Shown here: piece by piece, positions 1 through 7,762 of the stretch | How the letters are laid out: every line of letters starts with the position of its first letter | How positions within the stretch are numbered: position 1 is the first letter of the stretch | Origin: JAWWAH01 sp033721415 | GTDB taxonomy: Bacteria; Patescibacteriota; Minisyncoccia; Spechtbacterales; 2-12-FULL-38-22 | Direction of reading: 5' to 3' | Assembly (NCBI GenBank): GCA_033721415.1 | Contig: JAWWAH010000033.1 | Coordinates: forward strand, 1 to 12,102 | Length of the DNA: 12,102 bases | Notes under the pieces: model-generated | Databases searched by the model: none | Told to the model about the DNA's origin: nothing | Seen by the model: the letters and a program-made list of their open reading frames with translations, nothing else | Program-made: the position numbers and the translations under genes

Positions 1-3000
1 ACCATCATGGGTAGTAGTTACAGAACCAGAAGGAGTAAGGTCACCTTCTGTTAGCCCTGCCCCAGCAATACCGGCATTTTCGTTATACCACTGCTTAATC
101 ACAGAAACATTTTGCGTAGCCCACGCCTCTTCCCAAGAATTCGACCCGCTGGTGCTTGTAGTCGTAAACGTCTTCTGGCTGCTTACAGCCAAATTCCCTG
201 CAGAGTCCTTGCTCTTTACTTTGTAGTAGTAAGTAGTGTTCTCTGTAAGGTTTGAGAGGTTAATGGTATGGCTAGTCTGCATTGTTGTAACAAGCGGAGT
301 GTTTGTTCCTAAGCTTGTTGTAGTTCCAAATTCTACTTGGCTATCTGCTTGTTCATTGGTTGTCCAAGTTATTGTGGCCGACGAACCCGTTATACCGGAT
401 GCGTTAATGTTTGAGATTGTTGGAGGAGTATTATCGGGTTCCGTACTTCCATCCAAAACCGTGTTATTTTCAAAAATATTACCTGGACAAGTACTGCACC
501 AGCTGTGAATAATTCTAAGTACATGTTTTGGCTCATCTGGATTACCTGTTCTATCAATTAAATTATCTCTAATAACTACATTATGGATCTGATCGCCATA
601 TGTTTTATTTGCGCCCCCTATTAACGCGTATGTTCCTTCATCTAAAAGGTTTTCAGATATAAGAACGTCAGATATAGGTGCATGGGAATAAAGTGATATA
701 GCTGAAGATGTTGAGCCTGCTACATAATTGCGCATAACTTCTATATTTGTGCCACCATGACTAGACATCCCCGTATTATGACTACCGAGCCAGGTCTGAA
801 TATCATCAATGAAACTATAAGAAACTTGTGTGCCATCTCTTAAGCTAATCCCGCCAGCATGACCCCGAATATGGACTCGAGTAGCCTTTAAGCCACTACC
901 ATAAGCTTGAATTGCTCTGAGACAGCCCGGATCAGAACCTTCGGCACAACCAAAGCCTTCAATTGATACATTTTCTATAGTCAGATTAGTTACTTCTGAG
1001 CTATGAGTAAAAGGCACATAAATAGCATACCAACTACCGTCAGAAACAACTTTCGTGTTTTTAACTATTACATTACTATGCACTACTTGAATACTGCCAC
1101 TAACAAGCAAGCCTTCAATAATTTGACCATCATGGGTAGTAGTTACAGAACCAGAAGGAGTAAGGTCACCTTCTGTTAGCCCTGCCCCAGCAATACCGGC
1201 ATTTTCGTTATACCACTGCTTAATTACAGAAACATTTTGTGTAGCCCATGCCTCTTCCCAGGAATTCGATCCGCTGGTGCTTGTCGTAAACGTCTTCTGG
1301 CTGCTTACAGCCAAATTCCCTGCTGCGTCTTTACTCTTTACCGTGTAGTAGTAAGTGGTATTCTCTGTAAGGTTTGAGAGGTTAATGGTGTGGCTGGTCT
1401 GCATTGTTGTAACAAGCGGAGTATTTGTTCCTAAGCTTGTTGTAGTTCCAAATTCTACTTGGCTATCTGCTTGTTCACTGGTTGTCCAAGTTATTGTAGC
1501 ACCCGATGTTGTGATGTTTGTTGCTTGAATATTAGAGAGTGTGGGAGGAGTAGTATCTTGAGCTGGAGCAACTTCATCAATCATTGTATTGCCTGAATAG
1601 GTGGTGAATAGATCACTCCCGGTTATAGGTGCTGCCATGGCGCAGTTCGGGTGGTACTTTTTACCGTAGATATTGTTAATCATTCTGGTTCTAGTTGTGC
1701 TGTCAGCATACGTTTTACCTCTAGCAAAATTAAAACAATAGTAAGCATTTGCGGTATTAAGGATATTCTCCTCTACAAGCACATTGTCAATCGGATCATT
1801 GGCATAAAGAGATATCGCCGAAGAGTTGCCATCTTCAGCATGATTTCTTCGTATTATAGTATTTGAACCCCTAATAGACCCCGAGGTGTTATGCGAGCAG
1901 CCTGATGGGCTGCCGTGCTTATTACAAAAATAGTATAAGTCATGAAACCAATTGTATTCATAAGTAGCCCCGCTATAGGCGTGGAATCCAGCTCCAAAAT
2001 TAAATATATTAACATTGCGAACAATGACTACATTTGTTTCTCCATCACCTGCAGACAAAGTAAAACCAACTGCAGCATTGTTGGTGCCATCAATAGTACC
2101 ATATTCAATGATACTATTAACACCTCCCCCATTAGCTGCATTAACCGCATATCCGCCCCATTCTGTATCAGAGAATGTAGGATTTTTTATGTAAAATCCA
2201 CGAACAGTTACATTAGATACCCCATCCAAGGTAAACCCTATATGATCAAATTTAACAGCCTCGATCAACCATCGCCCAGACACAGGATCAAATGACACAT
2301 GGCCGTTACCCTCGTGAGTTTCCAGCCAGGATTGAGTAATAAAGGTTTTATTGTACGAAGGATGACCGTTGGTCGGCACCGACCAAAGATCGGACTCTTG
2401 ATAACCCAATGCTTGATACCCTGTATTAGCCGCATACCATGCATCTATTTTAGCCTGATCACGAGAATCCCATGCGTCTTGCCAAGATTGAGGTGTTGGT
2501 GTTGGAGTCGATGCGCTTGTAGTCGTAAACATATTCTGGCTGCTTACAGCTAAATTCCCTGCTGCGTCTTTACTCTTTACCGTGTAGTAATAAGTGGTGT
2601 CGGCTGTTAAGCTCGAGAGGTTGATAGTATGGCTGGTCTGCATTGTTGTAACGAGAGGAGTGTTTGTTCCTAAGCTTGTTGTAGTTCCAAACTCTACTTG
2701 GCTATCTGCTTGTTCACTGGTTGTCCAAGTTATTGTAGCCGACGAACCCGTTATGCCGGATGCATTAATGTTTGAGATTGTTGGGGCAGTATTATCAGGC
2801 GCCGTTGATGCCCATGTAGGGTCGCTAGTATCAGAAGATGATGTTGAGCCCAATGTTCCATTCCTAGAGTTTCCTGATGAATCCCCTATTGTTTGGCCTG
2901 TCCCTTCGTTGAATTTATAATATGCAAAAAGTCCTGACTGAGAAGATAGCTCAGAACTCATTGAGTTTTGTATCTGAGTTTGAGTCCTTGCGGTATTCCA

Positions 3001-3585
3001 TATTCTTACATCATCTACCTGACCTTTCCAAAAGTTTGAAGAGTCAGGATTTGCTCCTATCCATACGGGAACTGTGTTATTTGTGCTTAATGTTCCAGTT
3101 TTACTTGCAGAACCTATTAGTGTTCCGTCTTTATATAGTTTCATCTGGCTTCCGTCGTAGGTGGCTGCTACGTGCGTCCATGTGTTTGTAGATAATGGGC
3201 CTGATGAAGCTATCAGGGTGCTTGTTGTCCCATTAGTTTTTAGACGAAAACGAATGCGAGTTTCTCCTGATTGCTTTATGGTGCTTATCATCCAATAGTG
3301 GTCTTGTTCACTTGTGCTTGTAGCCTTAGAGATAATACGGCAATCATTATAGGTTGCACAGTTGGCAAAGTTATCAGACTTTACCCATGCCTCAATAGTT
3401 AAAGCGCTTCCCGATATATCTAGATTAGGAAGAACAACTCTATCGTTTGTACCATCGAAAGTTAAATAACTTTCTTTAGGAGAGGCTGCCTCTGCTTCGT
3501 TTGGCCACGTTAAAAGGCTTGTTGTGATAACAGTGGTTAGTGCTAAGATTGAAACCACTAATGAAATTATTGTTTTCTTTTTCAT
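1..3585 (-). CDS. Giant secreted LamG / FN3 / parallel beta-helix surface protein, C-terminus beyond window
   Basis: The frame is open from an ATG to the window edge (1195 codons, no stop), so the protein is larger than shown. Residues 1-33 form a signal peptide: KKK, a hydrophobic core, then an AEA cleavage motif. Residues about 40-247 match a LamG/concanavalin-like jelly roll (FDGTNDRVVLP, TIEAWVKS, WTHVAATYDGSQMKLYKDG, GQVDDVRIWN, LFAYYKFNEGTG). FN3-like domains follow at about 265-356, 677-769 and 1051-1143. Between them, at about 365-672 and 774-1048, lie Asn/Gly/Val-rich beta-helix modules; a third begins near 1147. Each helix module opens with a W-x2-AW...WY linker. Cysteine pairs (C880/C888, C1030/C1033) suit an exported protein. 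No lyase active site was recognised. Glycan binding or adhesion is the likely role, by inference. It starts 18 bp after tatD with no Shine-Dalgarno motif or convincing promoter. The anchor, if any, lies beyond the window. Confidence 0.9.
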   Translation of the reverse strand, partial: MKKKTIISLVVSILALTTVITTSLLTWPNEAEAASPKESYLTFDGTNDRVVLPNLDISGSALTIEAWVKSDNFANCATYNDCRIISKATSTSEQDHYWMISTIKQSGETRIRFRLKTNGTTSTLIASSGPLSTNTWTHVAATYDGSQMKLYKDGTLIGSASKTGTLSTNNTVPVWIGANPDSSNFWKGQVDDVRIWNTARTQTQIQNSMSSELSSQSGLFAYYKFNEGTGQTIGDSSGNSRNGTLGSTSSSDTSDPTWASTAPDNTAPTISNINASGITGSSATITWTTSEQADSQVEFGTTTSLGTNTPLVTTMQTSHTINLSSLTADTTYYYTVKSKDAAGNLAVSSQNMFTTTSASTPTPTPQSWQDAWDSRDQAKIDAWYAANTGYQALGYQESDLWSVPTNGHPSYNKTFITQSWLETHEGNGHVSFDPVSGRWLIEAVKFDHIGFTLDGVSNVTVRGFYIKNPTFSDTEWGGYAVNAANGGGVNSIIEYGTIDGTNNAAVGFTLSAGDGETNVVIVRNVNIFNFGAGFHAYSGATYEYNWFHDLYYFCNKHGSPSGCSHNTSGSIRGSNTIIRRNHAEDGNSSAISLYANDPIDNVLVEENILNTANAYYCFNFARGKTYADSTTRTRMINNIYGKKYHPNCAMAAPITGSDLFTTYSGNTMIDEVAPAQDTTPPTLSNIQATNITTSGATITWTTSEQADSQVEFGTTTSLGTNTPLVTTMQTSHTINLSNLTENTTYYYTVKSKDAAGNLAVSSQKTFTTSTSGSNSWEEAWATQNVSVIKQWYNENAGIAGAGLTEGDLTPSGSVTTTHDGQIIEGLLVSGSIQVVHSNVIVKNTKVVSDGSWYAIYVPFTHSSEVTNLTIENVSIEGFGCAEGSDPGCLRAIQAYGSGLKATRVHIRGHAGGISLRDGTQVSYSFIDDIQTWLGSHNTGMSSHGGTNIEVMRNYVAGSTSSAISLYSHAPISDVLISENLLDEGTYALIGGANKTYGDQIHNVVIRDNLIDRTGNPDEPKHVLRIIHSWCSTCPGNIFENNTVLDGSTEPDNTPPTISNINASGITGSSATITWTTNEQADSQVEFGTTTSLGTNTPLVTTMQTSHTINLSNLTENTTYYYKVKSKDSAGNLAVSSQKTFTTTSTSGSNSWEEAWATQNVSVIKQWYNENAGIAGAGLTEGDLTPSGSVTTTHDG
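157..435 (-). repeat. FN3 module copy 3 of the giant surface protein (mosaic)
   Basis: Third FN3 repeat. The first quarter follows copy 1 at both protein and DNA level, and the rest follows copy 2, so it looks like a recombinant of the two. Small private changes include TTNEQ for TTSEQ, YYYKV for YYYTV and KDSAG for KDAAG. Confidence 0.85.
1126..1264 (-). repeat. Beta-helix module start, direct repeat of bases 1-139
   Basis: This stretch is almost base-for-base identical to the first 139 bases of the window. Both encode the same 47 residues, from NSWEEAWATQNVSV to SVTTTHDG. The offset is 1125 bases, with one extra codon in copy 3 just before this stretch. It marks the start of a duplicated FN3 plus beta-helix unit. 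Confidence 0.9.
1279..1557 (-). repeat. FN3 module copy 2 of the giant surface protein
   Basis: Second FN3 repeat. Its start reads NIQATNITTSGATITW, different from copies 1 and 3. From NLSNLTENTT onward it matches copy 3 almost perfectly, and the match continues into the following beta-helix module as far as the window edge (copy 3 resumes at base 1, copy 2 at base 1126). Confidence 0.85.
2518..2793 (-). repeat. FN3 module copy 1 of the giant surface protein
   Basis: First of three near-identical FN3-coding repeats. It encodes the shared core ITWTTSEQADSQVEFGTTT and ends with TYYYTVKSKDAAGNLAVSS. Its N-terminal part reads NINASGITGSSATITW, shared with copy 3 but not copy 2. Its middle reads NLSSLTADTT, which differs from both other copies (NLSNLTENTT). 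Confidence 0.85.
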
Positions 3586-3603
3586 ATTGCTAAAGATTTA
3601 TTA

Positions 3604-4461
3604 TTAACTGAAATCAACTCCGAATACTGTTTCAGCGTTAGCGGTAGTGTGCTTTTCTACCTCGCTTATATCTACTCCTTTTATTTCTGCTACTTTCTCT
3701 GCTACATACTTTACACTAAGTGGAGTATTTCTTTTTGAGCCCTTTTCTTTTTCTTGAGGTGGTAAAAGATAGGGAGAATCTGTTTCTAAAACCATGCGCT
3801 CTAAGCGTGTGTTTTCTACAACATGGGGTAAAAAATCTAAAATATATATTAAAGCGTTAAATGCAATGTAAAAGCCCATGTCTACAAATTGCCTCATCTG
3901 TTTTGCGTTACCTGTGTAGCTGTGTACGATACCCGGTATTTTTGTTTCTGATATTGGATGATTCTTTACTATTTCCAGCATATCGTCGTGGGCAACTCTG
4001 CAATGTAAAATAACTGGCTTTTTATTGTCTAAGGCCATGTCCAACTGTTTTATAAAGTATTCTTTTTGAGTTTCTATATAAGCTTCTTTTTTTGCAGTTG
4101 TTTTTGGTTTTCTCCAGTAATCTAAACCTATCTCCCCCACTGCAACTGTTTTTGGAGATTTTAAGAGTTCTTCGTAGGCATCGCGATCAAATTCTTCGGG
4201 GCGAACTTTTAAGATACCTCCGGTGTCTTTCTCAAACTGGTCAGGGCGCGTGTAAGCGAGGTGTATAGGGTGTAGGCCTACCGCAGCCCACGCATAGGGT
4301 GAATCCCACTCCTCAGCGAGCTTAACGGCTCTACGGGAGGTATCTATCTGCGAACCCGGCATCACAACAGCAACACTGTTTTTTACGGTGTTTTCAAATA
4401 GCTCTTTTGATTCTTTTTTGTAGGCGTTAAAGTTTAAGTGTCCGTGTGTGTCTACTAACAT
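3604..4461 (-). CDS. tatD: TatD family metal-dependent hydrolase / deoxyribonuclease
   Basis: The 285-residue protein has the length and motif order of TatD-type TIM-barrel nucleases: D4-T-H6-G-H8 near the N-terminus, VGLHP with H64, VGEIGLDYW with E110, VILHCR with H153, GIVHSYTG with H180, LETDSPYL with D228, and KRNTP at 243-247. H6, H8, E110, H153, H180 and D228 are the expected metal ligands. Family members are cytoplasmic DNases (3'-5' exonuclease activity in E. coli TatD) linked to DNA repair or degradation; the exact substrate here cannot be read from sequence. Cys is replaced by Gly in the usual DTHCH motif, a common variation. It follows metG after 113 bp containing an imperfect inverted repeat. 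The ATG sits directly before the first motif, so the start is well supported, although no Shine-Dalgarno motif precedes it. Confidence 0.95.
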   Translation of the reverse strand: MLVDTHGHLNFNAYKKESKELFENTVKNSVAVVMPGSQIDTSRRAVKLAEEWDSPYAWAAVGLHPIHLAYTRPDQFEKDTGGILKVRPEEFDRDAYEELLKSPKTVAVGEIGLDYWRKPKTTAKKEAYIETQKEYFIKQLDMALDNKKPVILHCRVAHDDMLEIVKNHPISETKIPGIVHSYTGNAKQMRQFVDMGFYIAFNALIYILDFLPHVVENTRLERMVLETDSPYLLPPQEKEKGSKRNTPLSVKYVAEKVAEIKGVDISEVEKHTTANAETVFGVDFS

Positions 4462-4468
4462 AGTTTTT

Positions 4469-4573
4469 GTTCGCTAAGGCTCACAAACAGCAACAAGGGA
4501 CAAGAAACAAGGTTTTGAGTTTTTGGTTTTCCTTGTCGCTGGTCTCTTGTCTCTGAACGAGGCGTTAGCCGAA
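4469..4573 (-). repeat. Long imperfect inverted repeat between metG and tatD
   Basis: Two arms of about 43 bases (4469-4512 and 4531-4573) surround an 18-base purine/pyrimidine-biased loop. The inner arms (...gacaagaaacaagg and ccttgtcgctggtctcttgtc...) pair at 15 of 19 positions by eye. The outer arms (ttcgctaaggctc and gaggcgttagccgaa) pair with small bulges. In the metG-tatD transcript this would form a long interrupted hairpin, either a partial terminator/attenuator or an intergenic repeat element. No U-run follows, so strong termination is unlikely. Confidence 0.5.
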
Positions 4574-4574
4574 G

Positions 4575-6056
4575 TTATAATCGAGGGAATAAGGCATCTC
4601 CCTTTTTGAAGTTAAATTCCCACTTGTCTTTATTTTCTAATTTTATACCGAGTTGATTTGCAGCTTCTTGTGCTGATTCCGGAATTATAGGAGTTAGCAT
4701 CCAGGCAATATATGCAACTATTGTTGCTGCACTTGCCATTTCTTTTTTAAATTGTTCTTCGTCTTTATCGGGAAGCTCCCAAAGGCGAGTATCGTTTATG
4801 CGCTTATCGGTAAATGCCATAAGAGCTTGAGCTTCTTTTATTGCTTCGTTAAATGCATACTTATCCATTAATTCTTTGTATGCTTTTAGGCGAATTTTTA
4901 GTTCTTTTTCTGCCTCTGGCACAAGACTGCTTTTTAGTGGCTCTGATGTGTTTTTTTCTCCCATAACCACAACTCGAGCAAGCAAGTTACCCATTCCAGA
5001 TGCAAGGTCTCCATTGTAGCGAGCTACAAATTTTTCTTCGGAAAAATCACCATCCTTTGTTGGTGGTATTTCAGCTAGAAGGTACCAGCGTACTGCATCT
5101 GCTCCATATTCATCTACAAGTTTGAGTGGGTCTATAACATTGCCCAAACTCTTTGATATTTTCATTCCGTTTATTGTTATAAAGTCGTGCACAAAGAGAG
5201 CCTTGGGAAGCTCTATTCCGGCACTTATTAACATTGCAGGCCAAATAGCAGCGTGGAAACGCAAAATGTCTTTTCCTATTACGTGCACATCTGCAGGCCA
5301 GTATTTTTTGAATTTTTCATCTTTTTCCTGTGCCCATCCTAAAACAGAGATATAGTTTGTTAGAGCATCCGCCCAAACATACATAACCTGAGATTCGTCA
5401 CCTGGGACTGGTATCCCCCATTGAAGCTTGTCCTTAGAGCGAGAGAAGCTTACATCTTCCAAACCCTGGTCTATTAAGCTTACTATTTCGTTTTCTCTTT
5501 TCTTTGGAATTATATTAAATTCCTCTGATGTTATTTTTTCTTTTATTTGATCGCTGTATTTAGAAAGCTTAAAGAAGTAGTTTTCTTCCTCTACAAGCTC
5601 GGGTTTTTTGCCGTGCATTTCGCAGATACCTTCATCGTTTAAATCTTTGTCTGTTACAAAAGCTTCGTGACCCACACAGTAAAGACCTGAATATTTTTTC
5701 TTGTACAAATCTCCGTTTGCCTCTAGGCGCTTCCACATCTCTATAACGCTTGGCCAGTGGTTTTTAGAATCGCTTGTTCTAACAAAGGCATCGTTTGAGA
5801 TGTTTAGACCTTCGTACACTTTTTTTACGGCTTCGGCGTGTTCGTCTACGAAGTCTTGTGTTTCTTTACCTGCGGCTTTTGCGGAGCGCTGTATTTTGTC
5901 TCCGTGTTCGTCTGTTCCTATTGCAAAGAAAACATCTTCGCCCAGCATACGCCTGTAACGTGCTAATGCATCAGCCTGAACTTTCTCCAGTGTGTGGCCA
6001 ATGTGCAAATTAGCGTTTACGTAATCTATTGCGGTTGTAATATAGAATTTTTTCAT
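4575..6056 (-). CDS. metG: Methionyl-tRNA synthetase (MetRS)
   Basis: Charges tRNA-Met for translation in the cytoplasm. The chosen start gives 493 residues beginning MKKFYITTAIDYVNANLHIGH, as expected for the family. An in-frame start 36 bases upstream would add 12 residues overlapping rsmI and is unlikely. The class I motif HIGH is at 18-21 and the KMSKS loop is present as KISKS at 299-303. GTDEHG (47-52), the connective domain, WADALTNY (228-235) and an anticodon-binding helical bundle follow. The zinc knuckle reads C127-x2-H130 and C145-x2-H148, so one usual Cys is His. The protein ends at LFPRL, with no C-terminal tRNA-binding OB domain, as in short bacterial MetRS. It begins 7 bp after rsmI without a Shine-Dalgarno motif, so it is probably co-transcribed. 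Confidence 0.97.
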   Translation of the reverse strand: MKKFYITTAIDYVNANLHIGHTLEKVQADALARYRRMLGEDVFFAIGTDEHGDKIQRSAKAAGKETQDFVDEHAEAVKKVYEGLNISNDAFVRTSDSKNHWPSVIEMWKRLEANGDLYKKKYSGLYCVGHEAFVTDKDLNDEGICEMHGKKPELVEEENYFFKLSKYSDQIKEKITSEEFNIIPKKRENEIVSLIDQGLEDVSFSRSKDKLQWGIPVPGDESQVMYVWADALTNYISVLGWAQEKDEKFKKYWPADVHVIGKDILRFHAAIWPAMLISAGIELPKALFVHDFITINGMKISKSLGNVIDPLKLVDEYGADAVRWYLLAEIPPTKDGDFSEEKFVARYNGDLASGMGNLLARVVVMGEKNTSEPLKSSLVPEAEKELKIRLKAYKELMDKYAFNEAIKEAQALMAFTDKRINDTRLWELPDKDEEQFKKEMASAATIVAYIAWMLTPIIPESAQEAANQLGIKLENKDKWEFNFKKGDALFPRL

Positions 6057-6063
6057 ACTGTAT

Positions 6064-6753
6064 TTATTTTTTCTTGTGCAAGATAAGCACAAATTCTCCT
6101 TTTATTTTATCGTTCTCTATTTGTTCTCTTACTTCTTTTAGGGGGCCTCTGTATATTGTTTCAAATTTTTTAGTAAGTTCACGACCCACTACTGTTTCAG
6201 CTTCCATTTCTTCTTCAAGTTCGTTCAGGGTTTTAATTATTCTATGGGAACTCTCATACAATATAACAGGAATATCGAATTCAGCAAGGCGCTTAAAGAA
6301 CTTCTTTCGCTTTCTCTTTTGGGGAGGAAATCCTAAGAAGACAAATTCATGCATTGGTAATCCCGAAACACTCGCAAGTGCACTTGTAGCCGAAGCTCCA
6401 GGGATTGGAATAAAGTTTATATAGTTTCCAATATTACTACTTAGAAGCTCTGCGATTAATTCGTTGCCTGGATCTGATATACCAGGGGTGCCAGCATCTG
6501 TTACTAGCGCAATATTGTTACCATTTTTAAGCATATCTTCTATCTTTTCTATCTTCCTTTTTGAAGAATGTTGATGGTAACTTTTAAGTGGTGTATCTAT
6601 GTCATAGTGAGAGAGAAGTTTTCTTGTAACGCGCGTATCTTCTGCCAAAATAAAATCAACCTCCTTCAAAATGCGGAGGGCTCGTAAGGTGATATCTTCT
6701 AGGTTGCCTATTGGTGTGGCAACCATATATAAGTTAACTATGTTTGACGACAT
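6064..6753 (-). CDS. rsmI: 16S rRNA (cytidine-1402-2'-O)-methyltransferase
   Basis: RsmI transfers a methyl group from SAM to the 2'-O of C1402 in the 16S rRNA decoding centre. All family landmarks are visible in 229 residues: LYMVATPIGNLEDITLRA (8-25), AEDTRVTRKLLSHY (37-50), VTDAGTPGISDPG (84-96), PIPGASA (116-122), FLGFPP (139-144), YESSHR (166-171), VVGRELTKKFET (188-199) and KGEFVL (218-223). The length is a little below the E. coli protein because the C-terminal domain is absent, as in many short versions. The start overlaps the end of the upstream AI-2E gene by 20 bases. A GAGG motif lies 9 bases before the ATG, inside that gene, suggesting translational coupling. Confidence 0.97.
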   Translation of the reverse strand: MSSNIVNLYMVATPIGNLEDITLRALRILKEVDFILAEDTRVTRKLLSHYDIDTPLKSYHQHSSKRKIEKIEDMLKNGNNIALVTDAGTPGISDPGNELIAELLSSNIGNYINFIPIPGASATSALASVSGLPMHEFVFLGFPPQKRKRKKFFKRLAEFDIPVILYESSHRIIKTLNELEEEMEAETVVGRELTKKFETIYRGPLKEVREQIENDKIKGEFVLILHKKK

Positions 6754-7759
6754 TTCTCAAAACCTCTCTAACGCTAAGGACGAGCGGTATAGCTATAAGT
6801 ATTCCCCAGAATCCTGCTAGCTCCGCGCCAATAATTACTGATAACAATATGGCAAGTGGATTTAATTCAACAACCCTAGACATCACAACAGGTATTATAA
6901 ATGCCTGTTCTACTTGCTGTAATAACACATACAAACCAAGTGCTATAAGCCCTATACCTATTGATTTTGTAGAAGCCATTGTAAGTATTATAGCTCCTGC
7001 TATAAATGGACCTATATAAGGAATTATCTCCAAGAATCCAGCTAAAATACCTAATGTAAGTGCAAAATCTACACCAATGATAGTCATCATAAGAAATACT
7101 GCAACGCCCATGAATGTAGCAAGCACAAACACCATCTGCATCCACTTTCCTGTGCGATACTGTATTTTTCTTATAAGGCTCTTTACGCTATCTTTGTAAT
7201 CGTTGTGTGTTATTGAAAGTATTGATTTTTCGATTTCGTTTTTTCTAAGAGATAAATAGAAGGATAAAACAACAACCAAGAAAAACGTAAGTATCCCTCC
7301 AAATATTCCCGAAATAAATCCAAAAAGGTTTGGGACAGTTTGGCCTATTCTATCTTGTAAATTCAGTAGGAATTCTTCTATAGCGGGGACTAGAAATCCA
7401 GCATTACCCAAAGAGCCTTGGCGTGATAATTCTTGTACAAATTCATTTACACGCAAAGGTAGATCTTGCGATAGAACAAAAACTTCATTGAAGATAGCTG
7501 GCAATATTATATAAAAAATACCCATCAAAGCAGTAAAAGAAAGTAAATATATACTAGGAACGCTGACAATGCGTGGTATTTTATGTTTTTCAAACCAGCG
7601 AAGCGCTGGCTCAAGAGCAGCTGCAATAACAATAGCAAAAAACAGTGCAGCGATTATTTCCCAAATTTTGAAAAATAAAAATATACCAAGTAAAACACCG
7701 ACTATCTTTAGGATATTCATTATGGATATATCTAATTTGTGTACTACTGTTTTAGGCAT
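6734..7759 (-). CDS. AI-2E family transporter (PerM/UPF0118-type membrane protein)
   Basis: A 341-residue polytopic membrane protein. Hydrophobic segments lie near residues 14-50 (two helices), 66-90, 145-172, 205-228, 232-262, 268-290 and 302-331. A soluble amphipathic stretch at about 91-140 sits between the third and fourth segments, as in the PerM/AI-2E exporter family. Family signatures are EIIPYIGPFIAG (244-255) and, near the end, VELNPLAILLSVIIGAELAG followed by GILIAIP. Characterised members include proteins linked to AI-2 export and Na+/H+ antiport; the substrate cannot be assigned here. The ATG is 3 bp after the peptidase stop, with no Shine-Dalgarno motif, so translation probably follows from the upstream gene. 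A second in-frame Met at residue 14 is possible but leaves less of the usual cytoplasmic N-terminus. Confidence 0.9.
   Translation of the reverse strand: MPKTVVHKLDISIMNILKIVGVLLGIFLFFKIWEIIAALFFAIVIAAALEPALRWFEKHKIPRIVSVPSIYLLSFTALMGIFYIILPAIFNEVFVLSQDLPLRVNEFVQELSRQGSLGNAGFLVPAIEEFLLNLQDRIGQTVPNLFGFISGIFGGILTFFLVVVLSFYLSLRKNEIEKSILSITHNDYKDSVKSLIRKIQYRTGKWMQMVFVLATFMGVAVFLMMTIIGVDFALTLGILAGFLEIIPYIGPFIAGAIILTMASTKSIGIGLIALGLYVLLQQVEQAFIIPVVMSRVVELNPLAILLSVIIGAELAGFWGILIAIPLVLSVREVLRNVVKHS
6763..6769 (-). promoter_or_regulatory. Ribosome binding site of rsmI inside the upstream gene
   Basis: The minus strand reads AGAGAGG, with GAGG 9 bases before the rsmI ATG. It lies within the last codons of the AI-2E gene. 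It is the only recognisable Shine-Dalgarno motif in the housekeeping run and supports the 20-base overlap. Confidence 0.55.
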
Positions 7760-7762
7760 GTT

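Noticed and set aside
236..508. Plus-strand ORF and its near copy at 2594-2920
   Set aside because: Both are antisense readings of the FN3 repeats of the giant minus-strand gene. Their similarity only reflects the repeat.
1..1557. CRISPR array or insertion sequence as explanation for the direct repeats
   Set aside because: The repeats are in-frame protein modules more than 1 kb apart, with no short-repeat spacing, transposase or terminal inverted repeats.
1651..2553. Three plus-strand ORFs (1651-1866, 1942-2295, 2299-2553)
   Set aside because: They lie opposite the beta-helix coding region, which is open throughout on the minus strand, and have no start signals or recognisable domains.
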